A stretch of 64,000 nucleotides of DNA from Bradyrhizobium oligotrophicum S58 (GCF_000344805.1 NC_020453.1:4311001-4375000), one strand, 5' to 3'; counted from the first letter of the stretch, positions 52,762 to 62,092 are shown. A program made the numbers and translations. The notes: a model not told the origin generated them from the letters alone.

Positions 52762-53352
52762 ATGAGCGCCGAGCAATCGCCTAAAATCGTGATCGTCGAC
52801 GAAAGCCCGATCCGCGCGGCCATCCTGGAGGAGGGCTTGCGGGAGGCGGGTTTTACCGGCGTGGTGCACGTCAGGGAAATGCAGGGCCTGCTGGCGCGGA
52901 TCTATGCGCTCGACCCCGACGTCATCGTCATCGATCTGGAGAACCCCAGCCGCGACGTGCTGGAGCAGATGTTCCAGGTCAGCCGCGCGGTCCGCCGGCC
53001 GATCGCGATGTTCGTGGATCAGAGCGATGCGGCCTCGATCCAGGCCTCCGTGGAGGCCGGGGTGTCCGCCTACATCGTCGACGGCCTGAAGAAGGAACGG
53101 ATCAAGCCGATCCTCGACCTCTGCATCTCCCGCTTCAATGCGTTCTCCAAGCTGCAGGACGAGCTCGAGCGCGCCAAATCGGCGCTGGAGGATCGCAAGG
53201 TCATCGACCGCGCCAAGGGCATTTTGATGAAGATGAAGGGCTTCACGGAAGAGGAAGCCTACGTTCTGTTGCGCTCCACGGCGATGCGCGAGAAGAAGAA
53301 GATCGGCGAGATCGCGCAGTCGATCCTGACCGCCTCGGAGATGCTGAAATGA
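52762..53352 (+). CDS. nasT: ANTAR-domain antiterminator NasT, 196 aa
   Basis: RNA-binding regulator of nitrate/nitrite assimilation. A receiver-like domain (about 8-122, KIVIVDESPIRAAILEEGL, with IDLENPS at the phospho-site position) is followed by a coiled coil and an ANTAR domain (about 130-190: LEDRKVIDRAKGILMKMKGF and TAMREKKKIGEIAQSIL). In the NasS-NasT system, NasS holds NasT until nitrate or nitrite binds; free NasT then prevents termination in leader RNA. The stop overlaps the nasS start (ATGA), so a 1:1 complex is expected. A structured leader lies downstream of nasS. Confidence 0.92.
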   Translation: MSAEQSPKIVIVDESPIRAAILEEGLREAGFTGVVHVREMQGLLARIYALDPDVIVIDLENPSRDVLEQMFQVSRAVRRPIAMFVDQSDAASIQASVEAGVSAYIVDGLKKERIKPILDLCISRFNAFSKLQDELERAKSALEDRKVIDRAKGILMKMKGFTEEEAYVLLRSTAMREKKKIGEIAQSILTASEMLK

Positions 53353-54503
53353 CCGGGCCGATTCGCATTGGCTTCATTCCGCTGGTCGATGCCGCAGCGC
53401 TCATCGTCGCCGTCGACAAGGGCTACACGGCCGCGGAAGGTCTCGACGTCACGCTCGTTCGCGAGGTGTCCTGGTCGAACGTGCGCGACAAGCTCAACAT
53501 CGGGCTGTTCGATGCGGCGCATCTGCTGGCCCCCGTGGCCATTGCCTCCAGCCTCGGGATCGGCCACGTCAAGGTTCCGATCGTTGCGCCGTTCGCTCTC
53601 GGCGTAAACGGCAACGCGATCACGGTGACGCCGGCGCTGCACGCCGCCATCATGTCGAACCTCGAAGGCGACCGTTTCGATCCGATGGCGACAGCGCTGG
53701 CTCTGGCGCGCGTGGTCGCTGAACGCCGCAAAGCGGGCGCCGAGCCGCTCACCTTCGGCATGACCTTTCCGTTCTCGACCCACAACTACCAGCTCCGCTT
53801 CTGGATGGCCGCAGGCGGCGTCGATCCCGACGAGGACGTCCGGCTGGTGGTGCTGCCGCCGCCCTACATGGTCGACAGCATCGCCAATGGTCACGTCGAT
53901 GCCTTCTGCGTCGGCGCGCCCTGGAATTCGATCGCGGTCGATCTCGGCATCGGCCACATCCTGCACTTCGTGTCGGATGTGCTGGTGCGTGCGGCCGAGA
54001 AGGTCCTCGCGGTCCGGCAAAGTTGGGCGGACAAGCACCCGGACGCGCTGGCGGCGTTGGTCCGCGCCTGCGCCCGCGCGGCCAATTTCATCGAGCAGAA
54101 CCACGCGGAAGCGGCCCGGATCCTGGCGCAGCCTGAGCGGATCGGCGTAGATGCTGAGGTGCTCCAGCGCACGCTGAACGGCCGCCTGAAGATCTCGCCG
54201 GACGGTACCTTCCGCGAAAGCTCGCGCTATCTGCTGATCGGCCGCGACGGAGCGGTCCGACCGGAAAAGATCCAGGCCGCCTGGCTGTATGCGCAGATGG
54301 TCCGCTGGGGTCAGACGCCGCTCAGCAGTGAAGCCCTGGGCACGGCAATGGGCGTGTTCCGGCCGGACATCTACGATGCCGCACTCGGGACTGTCGGGCA
54401 CGCCCAAGAGGGAGCCATCGGCGCGTTTGCCGGTCCGGCATTCGCGGCCGACGACGTGATAGGGCATCTGAAGGCCTTCAAGATCGGCCGCTGGAAGGCC
54501 TGA
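53349..54503 (+). CDS. nasS: Nitrate/nitrite sensor NasS (NrtA-like, cytoplasmic), 384 aa
   Basis: Periplasmic-binding-protein fold of the NrtA/CmpA type but without a signal peptide (MTGPIRIGFIPLVDAAALIV), the mark of cytoplasmic NasS. Family features include YTAAEGLDVTLVREVSWSN, FGMTFPFSTHNYQLRFW and PPPYMVDSIANGHVDAFCVG. It binds nitrate or nitrite and controls NasT. Coupled to nasT by ATGA; the order nasT-nasS matches that described for Paracoccus. The sirohaem reductase gene follows after a 343-bp leader. Confidence 0.92.
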   Translation: MTGPIRIGFIPLVDAAALIVAVDKGYTAAEGLDVTLVREVSWSNVRDKLNIGLFDAAHLLAPVAIASSLGIGHVKVPIVAPFALGVNGNAITVTPALHAAIMSNLEGDRFDPMATALALARVVAERRKAGAEPLTFGMTFPFSTHNYQLRFWMAAGGVDPDEDVRLVVLPPPYMVDSIANGHVDAFCVGAPWNSIAVDLGIGHILHFVSDVLVRAAEKVLAVRQSWADKHPDALAALVRACARAANFIEQNHAEAARILAQPERIGVDAEVLQRTLNGRLKISPDGTFRESSRYLLIGRDGAVRPEKIQAAWLYAQMVRWGQTPLSSEALGTAMGVFRPDIYDAALGTVGHAQEGAIGAFAGPAFAADDVIGHLKAFKIGRWKA

Positions 54504-54846
54504 TCCATTCGACCGATCAGGACTCGGGCATCCCGTACCCCCGACCATTTTTTGGGCGGAGTGCCCTCAATTCAGGGTTTGAGGGTGCGGCCACGCCTTC
54601 GCCGATTCGGGTAGGGCACTGTTTTTTCAAATATTTCTTGATCTTCGCGACTGGCACGCAACTTGAATGTTGCAGTGCAGTCAGCCGCCGCAGATGCCGC
54701 TGACTGCAATCCGTGTCGGATTCCGCAGCAACGAAGCTGGTCGGGCCGCTCGTCTGAATCAGGCCAATTCGGCCGTTCGGACGATGCGATCCTCATCCCA
54801 TTCCCGAATGCCAATCGCCGTGGCCGCTGGAGCTTCGTCCGCCATC
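54504..54846 (+). promoter_or_regulatory. Structured leader between nasS and the reductase genes
   Basis: No gene. After the terminator-like switch (54560-54627) come a hairpin GCACGCAAC-TTGAAT-GTTGC(A)GTGC (54654-54678), a perfect 10-bp stem TGCAGTCAGC/GCTGACTGCA (54676-54685 with 54699-54708), AATCCG-TGT-CGGATT, and CAGC-AACGAA-GCTG, whose six-base loop has A at 1 and G at 4 as ANTAR targets do. A degenerate sigma-54-like sequence, TGGCACGCAACTTGAA, lies at 54652-54667. Nitrogen-responsive RNA control is likely; the exact switch is unresolved. Confidence 0.5.
54560..54627 (+). terminator. Terminator with competing upstream hairpin (candidate NasT antitermination target)
   Basis: AGTGCCCT (54560-54567) pairs with AGGGCACT (54613-54620), followed by GTTTTTT. 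An alternative hairpin CCCTCAA/TTGAGGG (54564-54570 with 54579-54585) uses four of the same bases, so the two cannot form together. This is the layout of an antitermination switch. I do not see a clear pair of ANTAR hexaloops upstream. Confidence 0.55.
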
Positions 54847-56637
54847 ATGAAAATCGAATCCCTGTCAGTCGACTTCAACGACGAGCAGAAGCGCTATCTC
54901 GAGGGATTGGCCGCCGGCCTCAAGGTCAATCTGGGAGGCCGTGCTCAGAGCGCCGCAACGACCGCTGCGGAGCCGACCGGACCGGAGGCGATCCACCTCA
55001 AGGCACAGGACGCGGTGATCGCGTCGGGGCGCAAGCTCGCCGACCAGGAGAAGGTCAAGCGAGAGCTGCATCCGTTCGATGCTTATGAGCGTCTGAAGGA
55101 GCAGGCGCGCAGCAACGCTGCGCCGTCCGCCGCCGATAATTTCCGCTGGCGCTATTACGGCCTGTTCCACGTCGCGCCGGCGCAGGACTCCTATATGTGC
55201 CGCCTGCGGATTCCGAACGGCATCATGAAGCATTGGCAGCTCGCAGGTCTGGCCGATCTCACGGATCAGCTTTGTGGTCCCTACAGCCACGTCACGACGC
55301 GCGCCAATCTGCAGCTGCGCGAGATTCCGCCGAAGCATGCGGTCATGCTGCTGGAGGGGCTGTCTGATCTCGGCCTCACCGCGCGCGGCTCCGGCGCCGA
55401 CAACATCCGCAACGTGACGGGGACACCGACCGCCGGCATCGATCCGCAGGAGCTGCTGGATACGCGCCCCTACGCGCGCGAATGGCACTTCCACATTCTC
55501 AACGACCGTTCGCTCTACGGCCTGCCGCGCAAGTTCAACGTCGCCTTCGATGGCGCCGGCTGCATCGCAGCGCTGGAAGACACCAACGACATCGCATTCT
55601 CGGCGGTCGAGGTGAAGGACGACTTCGGTGTTGCGCCGGGCGTATGGTTCAGGCTCGGCCTCGGAGGCATCACCGGCCACAAGGATTTCGCCAAGCCGAC
55701 CGGCATCATCGTCGAGCCGGAGCACGCGACCGAGGTGGCCGACGCCATCGTGCGGCTGTTCATCGAGACCGGCGATCGCACCAACCGCCTGAAGGCGCGG
55801 CTCAAATACGTGCTCGACAGCATGGGCCACGACAAATTCATGGAAGCCGTCGAGGCAAAACTCGGCCGCAAGCTCGCCCGTGTTCCGGAAGAGGCGCTGC
55901 AGCCGCGCCCCGAATCCGATCGCATGGCCCATATCGGCGTGCACAAGCAGAAGCAGCAGGGGCTCAACTGGATCGGCGTGGCGCTGCCGCTGGGCAAGCT
56001 CACCACGGATCAGATGCGCGCGCTTGCCAAGATCGCGCAGGACCTCGGCGATGGCGAGATCCGGCTCACGGTCTGGCAGAATCTCCTGCTGTCGGGCGTG
56101 CGCGACGACAACGTCGCTCTCGCCTGCGCGGCGATCGAGCAGATCGGCCTATCAGTCAAGGCGTCCCACATCCGCGCCGGGCTGATCGCCTGCACCGGCA
56201 ATGCCGGTTGCAAGTTCGCCGCATCGAACACCAAGCGGCACGCCGCCGAGATCGGCGACTGGTGCGAGAGCAGGGTGGCTGTCGACACACCGCTGAACAT
56301 CCATTTGACCGGCTGCCATCATTCCTGTGCCCAGCACTACATCAGCGACATCGGCATGATCGGGGCGAAGGTGCCGGTCGGCGACGGCGACGACACCGTC
56401 GAAGGCTATCATCTGTTTGCCGGCGGCGGCTTCGGTCCGCAGGCCGATATCGGCCGCGAGGTCTATCGCGACCTCAAGGCGGAGGATGCACCGCAGACGA
56501 TCGAGAAGCTGCTCAAAGCCTATCTCGCGCATCGCGCTGCGCCCGACGAGACCTTCCTGTCGTTTGCCCGTCGCCACGACGGCGGAGCCCTGCGCAAGCT
56601 CGCCGAAGCCCAGACCTCGTCCGAGGTATCAGCATGA
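54847..56637 (+). CDS. nirA: Sirohaem/4Fe-4S nitrite (or sulfite) reductase haemoprotein, 596 aa
   Basis: Predicted six-electron reduction of nitrite to ammonia; sulfite to sulfide is the alternative. The two ferrodoxin-like halves and sirohaem domains are present (NFRWRYYGLFHVAPAQDSYM near 98-117; THRANLQLRE-like TTRANLQLREIPP near 150-162). The cluster ligands are C449, C455, C490 and C494 (CTGNAGC ... CHHSC), the CX5C-CX3C pattern. ATG 54847 starts the conserved N-terminus. The nasTS genes upstream favour nitrite. Its stop overlaps the next gene (ATGA), so the flavoprotein is probably its electron donor. Confidence 0.87.
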   Translation: MKIESLSVDFNDEQKRYLEGLAAGLKVNLGGRAQSAATTAAEPTGPEAIHLKAQDAVIASGRKLADQEKVKRELHPFDAYERLKEQARSNAAPSAADNFRWRYYGLFHVAPAQDSYMCRLRIPNGIMKHWQLAGLADLTDQLCGPYSHVTTRANLQLREIPPKHAVMLLEGLSDLGLTARGSGADNIRNVTGTPTAGIDPQELLDTRPYAREWHFHILNDRSLYGLPRKFNVAFDGAGCIAALEDTNDIAFSAVEVKDDFGVAPGVWFRLGLGGITGHKDFAKPTGIIVEPEHATEVADAIVRLFIETGDRTNRLKARLKYVLDSMGHDKFMEAVEAKLGRKLARVPEEALQPRPESDRMAHIGVHKQKQQGLNWIGVALPLGKLTTDQMRALAKIAQDLGDGEIRLTVWQNLLLSGVRDDNVALACAAIEQIGLSVKASHIRAGLIACTGNAGCKFAASNTKRHAAEIGDWCESRVAVDTPLNIHLTGCHHSCAQHYISDIGMIGAKVPVGDGDDTVEGYHLFAGGGFGPQADIGREVYRDLKAEDAPQTIEKLLKAYLAHRAAPDETFLSFARRHDGGALRKLAEAQTSSEVSA

Positions 56638-58247
56638 ACCAGATCACGCCCAGGTCGGACATCATGTCGAAAATCGAGATCATTCCCCAGACCGCACCGT
56701 TCTCCGAAGCGCAGCGCTCATGGCTCAACGGCTTCCTGGCCGGCGCGCTTGGCCTCGACGGATCGATGCCGTTGTCGGCGGCGCAGAACGGCGCCGTGCT
56801 CGGACCCGCAGGCGATGGCGACGACGGCGAGGCGCCGTGGCACGACCAGACCATGCCGATCGCGGAGCGCATGAAGCTGGCAGAGGGCCGTCCGATGCGC
56901 CGGCGCATGATGGCGGCGATGGCGCAGCAGGATTGCGGCCAGTGCGGCTATAATTGCAGCGACTACTCGGATGCCCTTGCCGATCGCAGTGAGAGCCGGT
57001 TGAACCTGTGTGTCCCCGGCGGCAAGGAAACCGCGCGGATGCTGAAGGCGCTGCATGAGGAGCTCGACAAGGCGCCGGCCGCCGCCAAACCCGCAGCAGC
57101 GACGCCGGCAACCGTGTCGGTCGTCGTCAGCGCGCCCGGGCGCTCGCGCGACAATCCGGTCGAGGCAACGTTCCTGTCGCGACGCCTGCTCAACAAGCCC
57201 GGCTCGGAGAAGGAGACCTGGCACGTCGAATTCGATCTCGGCGAAAGCGGGCTCGACTACGTCGTCGGGGATTCCTTCGGCATCTTCGCCAACAACGATC
57301 TCGGCCTCGTCGACCAGATCATCGCGCTGCTCGGCGCTTCGCACATGACGGAAGTGAACGGCAAGCCGTTGCGGCAATGCCTGCTGGAGGACGTCTCGCT
57401 GTCGCCGGCGCCGGACTCGCTGTTCGAGCTGATCTCCTTCATCACCGGCGGCGCCACGCGTGAGAAGGCGCGGCGGCTGGCCCAGGGTGAGGATCCGGAT
57501 GGCGATGCAGCGACGCTCGACGTGATGGCGGTGCTGCAGAAATTCTCCGGCGTGCGCCCGCATCCCGAAGCCTTCGTCGAAGCGCTGGAGCCGCTGCAGC
57601 CGCGGCTCTATTCGATCTCGTCGTCGCACAACGCGACGCCTGGCAAATTGTCTTTGACCGTCGATTGCGTCCGCTACGTCATCGGCAAGCGTAAGCGGCT
57701 CGGTCTGGCCTCGACGTTCCTCGCCGAGCGCATCAATCCCGGCGACAAGCTCCGCGTCTATGTACAGAAGGCGCATGGCTTTGCGCTGCCGGCCGATCCG
57801 AAAACGCCGATCGTCATGGTCGGCCCCGGCACCGGCATCGCGCCGTTCCGCGCCTTCCTGCTCGATCGCAAGGCGACGGGCGCGCCCGGCAAGAACTGGC
57901 TGTTCTTCGGCCACCAGCGCAGCGATTGCGACTTCTTCTACGCCGATGAGCTCAGCGCCATGAAGACCGCAGGCCTGCTGACGCGGCTGTCGCTGGCGTG
58001 GTCGCGCGACGGCGACAAGAAGTTCTACGTCCAGGACCGCATGCGCGAGGTCGGCCGTGAGGTGTGGACTTGGCTTGCCGATGGCGCCCATCTCTACATC
58101 TGCGGCGACGCCAAGCGCATGGCCAAGGACGTCGAGCGTGCGCTGGTCGATATCGTCGCCCAGTTCGGCGCGCGGTCGACGGACGAGGCCGTCAGCTTCG
58201 TGGCCGATCTGAAGAAGAAGGGCCGGTTCCAGCTCGACGTCTACTGA
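56634..58247 (+). CDS. Fe-S/FAD/NAD(P)H reductase partner of the nitrite (sulfite) reductase, 537 aa
   Basis: Predicted electron donor to the upstream sirohaem enzyme. Residues 88-130 hold an Fe-S motif (CGQCGYNC, C101, C104, C108, then C126) like the short Fe-S domain of some redox proteins. The rest is a CysJ/FNR-like diflavin-reductase half: FAD motif RLYSIS (324-329), the inserted helical domain, NADPH-pyrophosphate loop GPGTGIAPF (397-405), CGDAKRMAKDV (490-500) and a terminal Tyr. No flavodoxin domain is present, so the Fe-S domain may replace FMN. ATG 56634 overlaps the nirA stop; ATG 56664 is an alternative. A strong terminator follows. Confidence 0.85.
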   Translation: MNQITPRSDIMSKIEIIPQTAPFSEAQRSWLNGFLAGALGLDGSMPLSAAQNGAVLGPAGDGDDGEAPWHDQTMPIAERMKLAEGRPMRRRMMAAMAQQDCGQCGYNCSDYSDALADRSESRLNLCVPGGKETARMLKALHEELDKAPAAAKPAAATPATVSVVVSAPGRSRDNPVEATFLSRRLLNKPGSEKETWHVEFDLGESGLDYVVGDSFGIFANNDLGLVDQIIALLGASHMTEVNGKPLRQCLLEDVSLSPAPDSLFELISFITGGATREKARRLAQGEDPDGDAATLDVMAVLQKFSGVRPHPEAFVEALEPLQPRLYSISSSHNATPGKLSLTVDCVRYVIGKRKRLGLASTFLAERINPGDKLRVYVQKAHGFALPADPKTPIVMVGPGTGIAPFRAFLLDRKATGAPGKNWLFFGHQRSDCDFFYADELSAMKTAGLLTRLSLAWSRDGDKKFYVQDRMREVGREVWTWLADGAHLYICGDAKRMAKDVERALVDIVAQFGARSTDEAVSFVADLKKKGRFQLDVY

Positions 58248-58265
58248 GCGGGAACCCTTGCGGAT

Positions 58266-58301
58266 AAAATTCTCGGCCGCGCCGACGGCCGAGAATTTTT
58301 T
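58266..58301 (+). terminator. Rho-independent terminator of the nitrite reductase operon
   Basis: A perfect 14-bp stem AAAATTCTCGGCCG (58266-58279) with CGGCCGAGAATTTT (58286-58299), loop CGCCGA, ending in a T run. It lies 19 bp after the reductase stop. Confidence 0.9.
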
Positions 58302-58407
58302 GGTTCCAGACGGACCCCAAACAGGGGGCTTGTCGTTATTTCCTCGGTTGCCTTGCGCCCGGCTGCGAGAACGCTTTTCTCATGGCCGGAACTTCAGGAG
58401 ACCGGTC

Positions 58408-58560
58408 ATGCGGACGATATCGACGCCCCTGCGACAGATGCCAGAAAACGCACGCGCCTTCAGCGAGCGGGGCACGACGGCGGCGCTGGTTGCATTGTAC
58501 AGCGCGCTGGCGCTGATCGCTGCGATCACCCTGGGCATGCCGTCGACCCACCCGTTCTGA
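58408..58560 (+). CDS. Single-pass small membrane protein, 50 aa
   Basis: ATG 58408 follows AGGAG by about 8 bases. The product has a polar N-terminus ([18 protein letters not shown]) and one membrane helix at about 24-43 ([20 protein letters not shown]). It follows the terminator of the nir operon and overlaps the 3' end of pxpA by 35 bp tail to tail. The ribosome site and helix support a real gene. Function unknown. Confidence 0.6.
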   Translation: MRTISTPLRQMPENARAFSERGTTAALVALYSALALIAAITLGMPSTHPF

Positions 58561-59335
58561 TCACACTTGCCGTCTTGAACGGCGCGACCGTGATCCCGGC
58601 CGCGTCGAGCGCGTTGCGGACCTCGCGGGCGATCTCCACGGCACCGGCGGTATCGCCGTGGATACAGACAGTGTCGGTCCGCATCTTCATGATCTTGCCG
58701 GTCACCGAAATCACCGCGCCGTCCTGAACCATGCGCACGACGCGATCGGCAATCACCTTCGGGTCATGCAGCACCGCGCCAGGCTTGCTGCGCGACACCA
58801 GAAGCCCATCATCGCCATAGGCGCGGTCGGCAAACACCTCATGCGCCATCGACAGATTGGCCTTCTCACCAGCCGTCACCAGCTTGGAGTTGGCGAGCAC
58901 GACGAAAATCAGGCTGGGATCGACGGCCTTGATCGCGCTCGCGATCGCGTTCGCCGTCATGTCGTCCTCACAGGCAACGTTGGACAGCGCACCATGCGCC
59001 TTCACATGCGTGACCTTGTGGCCGGCCGCGGTGGCGATCGCCTGCAGCGCGCCGATCTGGTAGGCGACGAGGTTCTCGATCTCGGACGATTTCATTCCCG
59101 GAACGGGCCTGCGGCCGAAGCCGTGCAGGTCGCGGTAGCCCGGATGCGCGCCGATGCTGACGCCCTTGGCTTTGGCCATCTCGACGGTCCTGCGCATGAT
59201 GTCCGCGTCGCCGGCGTGGAAGCCGCAGGCGACGTTGACTGATGTCGCGAGCTCGATCATCGCGGCGTCATTGCCCATTTCCCACGGGCCGAAACTTTCT
59301 CCGAGGTCGCAGTTGAGATCGACGGTGCTGGTCAT
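58526..59335 (-). CDS. pxpA: 5-oxoprolinase subunit A, 269 aa
   Basis: LamB/YcsF-family subunit of the ATP-dependent 5-oxoprolinase PxpABC, which opens 5-oxoproline to glutamate. The family N-terminus is [19 protein letters not shown], with [10 protein letters not shown] (about 34-43) and [17 protein letters not shown] (about 60-76) typical of the metal-binding core, and VKAHGALSN later. The last dozen residues exceed the usual end and overlap the small membrane protein gene. It is the last gene of pxpB-pxpC-pxpA. Confidence 0.94.
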   Translation of the reverse strand: MTSTVDLNCDLGESFGPWEMGNDAAMIELATSVNVACGFHAGDADIMRRTVEMAKAKGVSIGAHPGYRDLHGFGRRPVPGMKSSEIENLVAYQIGALQAIATAAGHKVTHVKAHGALSNVACEDDMTANAIASAIKAVDPSLIFVVLANSKLVTAGEKANLSMAHEVFADRAYGDDGLLVSRSKPGAVLHDPKVIADRVVRMVQDGAVISVTGKIMKMRTDTVCIHGDTAGAVEIAREVRNALDAAGITVAPFKTASVIRTGGSTACPG

Positions 59336-59384
59336 GTGATGGTCCGCGCGTTGATGGGTCCGAAGCAGGTTGGATGCGGTCAGG

Positions 59385-60419
59385 TTAATCCGGCGTCGCT
59401 CCGAGCCAAGTGGTGACGTCGGTTGCGCTCACGGCATGTCCCGCCACATTGGCCGTGAACAGCGCATCGATGTCGAACTCATTGCTGACGATCTCGCTGA
59501 CTCGGCCTGGCAGGCTTTGCAGCAAATCCTTGTACCTGCGCAGCTCGGCCTGCGCCTCCGCCATTGTCACCGCCTTGAAGCGGAATGGCGTGCCGGCTTG
59601 CGTCTGCGCCAGCCGGCCGAAATCGGCCGTGATCACCGTGGCGATCTTCGGGTAGCCGCCGCTGGTGCCGCGGTCCGACATCAGCACGATCGGCGAACCG
59701 TTGCCGGGGACCTGGATGCTGCCGTCGACAGTGCCATCCGAGACGATGTTATGGCCGTGCAGATGACGAAGCGGCGGGCCTTCGAGGCGATAGCCCATGC
59801 GGTCGCTGGTGGCGGAGACCATCCAGTCGCTGCCGAGGAACAACGCTTTCATCTCTTCGCTGAACTCGTCGTCCTGCGGTCCCATGACGACGCGGATCGC
59901 ACCGCCCGGCTTCGGCAGCTCGTTCCGCATGTCCGGCGCACCGCTGGCCGCTGCCACCTCGAACACGTCCCCGGCCTGCAGCGGGCGCGGGTAGGGGCTG
60001 CCAAGTCCGGCGCGGGCATTGACCGAGAGGCTGTTGAACATCGGCTCGCCGGCAATGCCGCCTTCAATGGCGAGATAGCTGAACGAGCCGCCCCGGGCAA
60101 AGCCGAGCGTCAGTTTTTCGCCCTCGGCCAGAGTGACCGACGTGTTGATGTCGACCTGCCGCTTAGCGACGTCGGCGGGCCGCGGTGCGCCAGACAACGC
60201 CACGCGAACCGCGCCGCCCTTGGCAACGAACGTCGCGCCGAACGGGCCGATCTCGATCGCAGCCGCCATCAACCCATTGCCGACCAGGCTATTCGCAGCC
60301 GCCAGCGACAGCTTGTCCATCGCACCCGACGGCGTCAGCCCATAGCGCTGCGCGCCGAACCGCCCGCCATCCTGAACCGAGCTGGCCGGACCGATGCTGG
60401 AAACGACGAGCGTTGTCAT
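59385..60419 (-). CDS. pxpC: 5-oxoprolinase subunit C, 344 aa
   Basis: Biotin-dependent-carboxyltransferase-like (KipA/allophanate-hydrolase AHS2) subunit. Recognisable sequence: [29 protein letters not shown] (about 7-35), ALSGAP, and [20 protein letters not shown] in the C-terminal half, characteristic of AHS2. ATG 60419 overlaps the pxpB stop (ATGA), so it is translationally coupled. A longer open frame upstream runs through pxpB in another register and is discounted. Confidence 0.93.
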   Translation of the reverse strand: MTTLVVSSIGPASSVQDGGRFGAQRYGLTPSGAMDKLSLAAANSLVGNGLMAAAIEIGPFGATFVAKGGAVRVALSGAPRPADVAKRQVDINTSVTLAEGEKLTLGFARGGSFSYLAIEGGIAGEPMFNSLSVNARAGLGSPYPRPLQAGDVFEVAAASGAPDMRNELPKPGGAIRVVMGPQDDEFSEEMKALFLGSDWMVSATSDRMGYRLEGPPLRHLHGHNIVSDGTVDGSIQVPGNGSPIVLMSDRGTSGGYPKIATVITADFGRLAQTQAGTPFRFKAVTMAEAQAELRRYKDLLQSLPGRVSEIVSNEFDIDALFTANVAGHAVSATDVTTWLGATPD

Positions 60420-61147
60420 GCGGCGATCCGCTCGGCGATCAGCTCGCCGCCTTCGGCGGCGCGCTCCTGCTCGGCGAAGGTCTTCACGTCCACCGCAGTG
60501 AAGCTGACCTCGTCGCCCGGTTCGAGCAGAAAGGTCGGCGCGCGGTGCAGCTGAAACGTCCGCATCGCGGTGCGGCCGAGCAGGTGCCAGCCGCAGGGAC
60601 CGGCAAGGCATTGGATGCCGGTCTGGATGCCGCCGATCGCGACGATGCCGGACGGCGTCAGCAGCCGCGGATTCTGCCGGCGCGACATCTGCAGCGAGGG
60701 ATCCAGTCCCGACAGATAGGACCAGCCGGGCGTGAAGCCGATCATCGCGACGCGGTAGGTCGCGGCGATGTGGCGGGCGACGACCTCATCCGGCGTGAGA
60801 GCGAGCGCCTTGGCGACGTCCTCGAGATCGATGCCATGCTCTCCGCCATAGCAGACCGGGACCCGCCAGCGCCTGACCTCGCCGTCCGGCGCGAGCGTGC
60901 CAGCCGACAGCGCCAGCAGCCGCATGACGAGCGCATCGTGGTCGATCACGCTGGGATCATAGTGCACCAGCAGCGAGCGATAGGTCGGCACCGTCTCGGT
61001 GATGCCGCCGAGCGCAGCCGCCGCCAGCGCATGATCGAGCGCCAGGACGCGGCGATTGGCGGTCTCGTCGATGGTCCGGCTGAACTCGACGGTCACAGCG
61101 CTGTCGCCGCTGGGCAGGATGCGAGGAGATGGAAAAGGATCGGCCAT
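60416..61147 (-). CDS. pxpB: 5-oxoprolinase subunit B, 243 aa
   Basis: KipI/AHS1-type subunit. Motifs: RILPSGDSAVTVEFSRTID (about 9-27), PTYRSLLVHYDP, VPVCYGGEHGIDLEDVA and the AHS1 signature FTPGWSYLSGLDPSLQMSRR, then GIVAIGGIQTGIQ. ATG 61147 gives a typical length. First gene of the pxpBCA operon, divergent from the RraA-like gene with a 246-bp shared control region. Confidence 0.93.
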   Translation of the reverse strand: MADPFPSPRILPSGDSAVTVEFSRTIDETANRRVLALDHALAAAALGGITETVPTYRSLLVHYDPSVIDHDALVMRLLALSAGTLAPDGEVRRWRVPVCYGGEHGIDLEDVAKALALTPDEVVARHIAATYRVAMIGFTPGWSYLSGLDPSLQMSRRQNPRLLTPSGIVAIGGIQTGIQCLAGPCGWHLLGRTAMRTFQLHRAPTFLLEPGDEVSFTAVDVKTFAEQERAAEGGELIAERIAA

Positions 61148-61393
61148 GAGATCGGAGACGTTCTCGGGTGATGCTCCTGATCTAATCGTTTTTGGCCGCC
61201 GGTGGAATTGGGTCAGAGGCAAAATCTCTCGGAAATTCAATAAATTAATCGGATGTCTTGCGATAAGAAGAGGTTATCGGGCGCGCGCAACCCCGCATGC
61301 GTCCCGCGCACCCTGCGAGCCCTTGACGCGGCCTTCGTCGCTCGCAAGATGCGCCTGCTTTTCCGCCAGCCCTTTTGGAGCACCAGTCTCACG

Positions 61394-62092
61394 ATGTCCC
61401 TGACACCCGAAGCCATCGCAACCCTGTCCCAGGTCACCACCGCGACCATCACCACGGTCCTGCTGAAGAAGGGGTTGCGCAATGTCTGGCTGCGCGGCGC
61501 GAAACCGCTGCGGCCGGGACAGAAGCGGCTGGTCGGTCCCGCCTTTACGCTCCGCTTCGTGCCGGCACGTGAAGATCTGGCGACGCCGGAATCCTGGTCG
61601 TCGCCGATCTCGACGCGCACCGCCATCGAGGCCATGCCTGAAGGCTGCATCGCCGTGGTCGATGCGATGGGCGTCAAGGACGCCGGCATCTTCGGCGACA
61701 TTCTCTGCGCCCGCATGATGAAGCGCGGCGTCGCGGCGCTGATCACCGACGGCGTCGTGCGTGACCTCGAAGGCGTGCTCGGCACCGGCCTGCCGGTGTG
61801 GTGCGACGGCTACGCCGCGCCGCCGTCGGTCGCAGGGCTCACCTTCGTCGGCTGGGGCGAGGCGATCGGCTGCGGCGGCGTCGCCGTATTCCCGAACGAC
61901 GTGGTCGTGGCCGACCAGGACGGCGCGGTGCTGATCCCGCAGGCCATGCTCGACCACGTGCTCGCCGAAGGTCCGGAGCAGGAGCGCATGGAAGCCTGGA
62001 TCGTCGACGAGGTGAACAAGGGCGCGGTGCTGCCGGGCCTCTATCCCATGAACGCCGAGACCAAGGCGCGCTACGCCGCGTCGAAGAAGTAG
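61394..62092 (+). CDS. RraA-family protein (HMG/CHA aldolase-like), 232 aa
   Basis: Class II aldolase-like or RNase-E-inhibitor-like RraA fold. The family signature is present: ITDGVVRDLEGV (about 117-128; the RD pair binds substrate carboxylate and metal), preceded by GIFGDILCARMMKRGV. Bacterial members outside enterics are usually 4-hydroxy-4-methyl-2-oxoglutarate/oxaloacetate aldolases or decarboxylases, so the RNase name should not be taken literally. ATG 61394 follows a 47-codon extension that lacks a ribosome site. A cupin gene follows after 51 bp. Confidence 0.86.
   Translation: MSLTPEAIATLSQVTTATITTVLLKKGLRNVWLRGAKPLRPGQKRLVGPAFTLRFVPAREDLATPESWSSPISTRTAIEAMPEGCIAVVDAMGVKDAGIFGDILCARMMKRGVAALITDGVVRDLEGVLGTGLPVWCDGYAAPPSVAGLTFVGWGEAIGCGGVAVFPNDVVVADQDGAVLIPQAMLDHVLAEGPEQERMEAWIVDEVNKGAVLPGLYPMNAETKARYAASKK

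Noticed and set aside
55482..56633. Upstream extension of the flavoprotein frame across the nirA gene
   Set aside because: The real start is at the ATGA overlap (56634); upstream sequence in this register is Arg-rich shadow.
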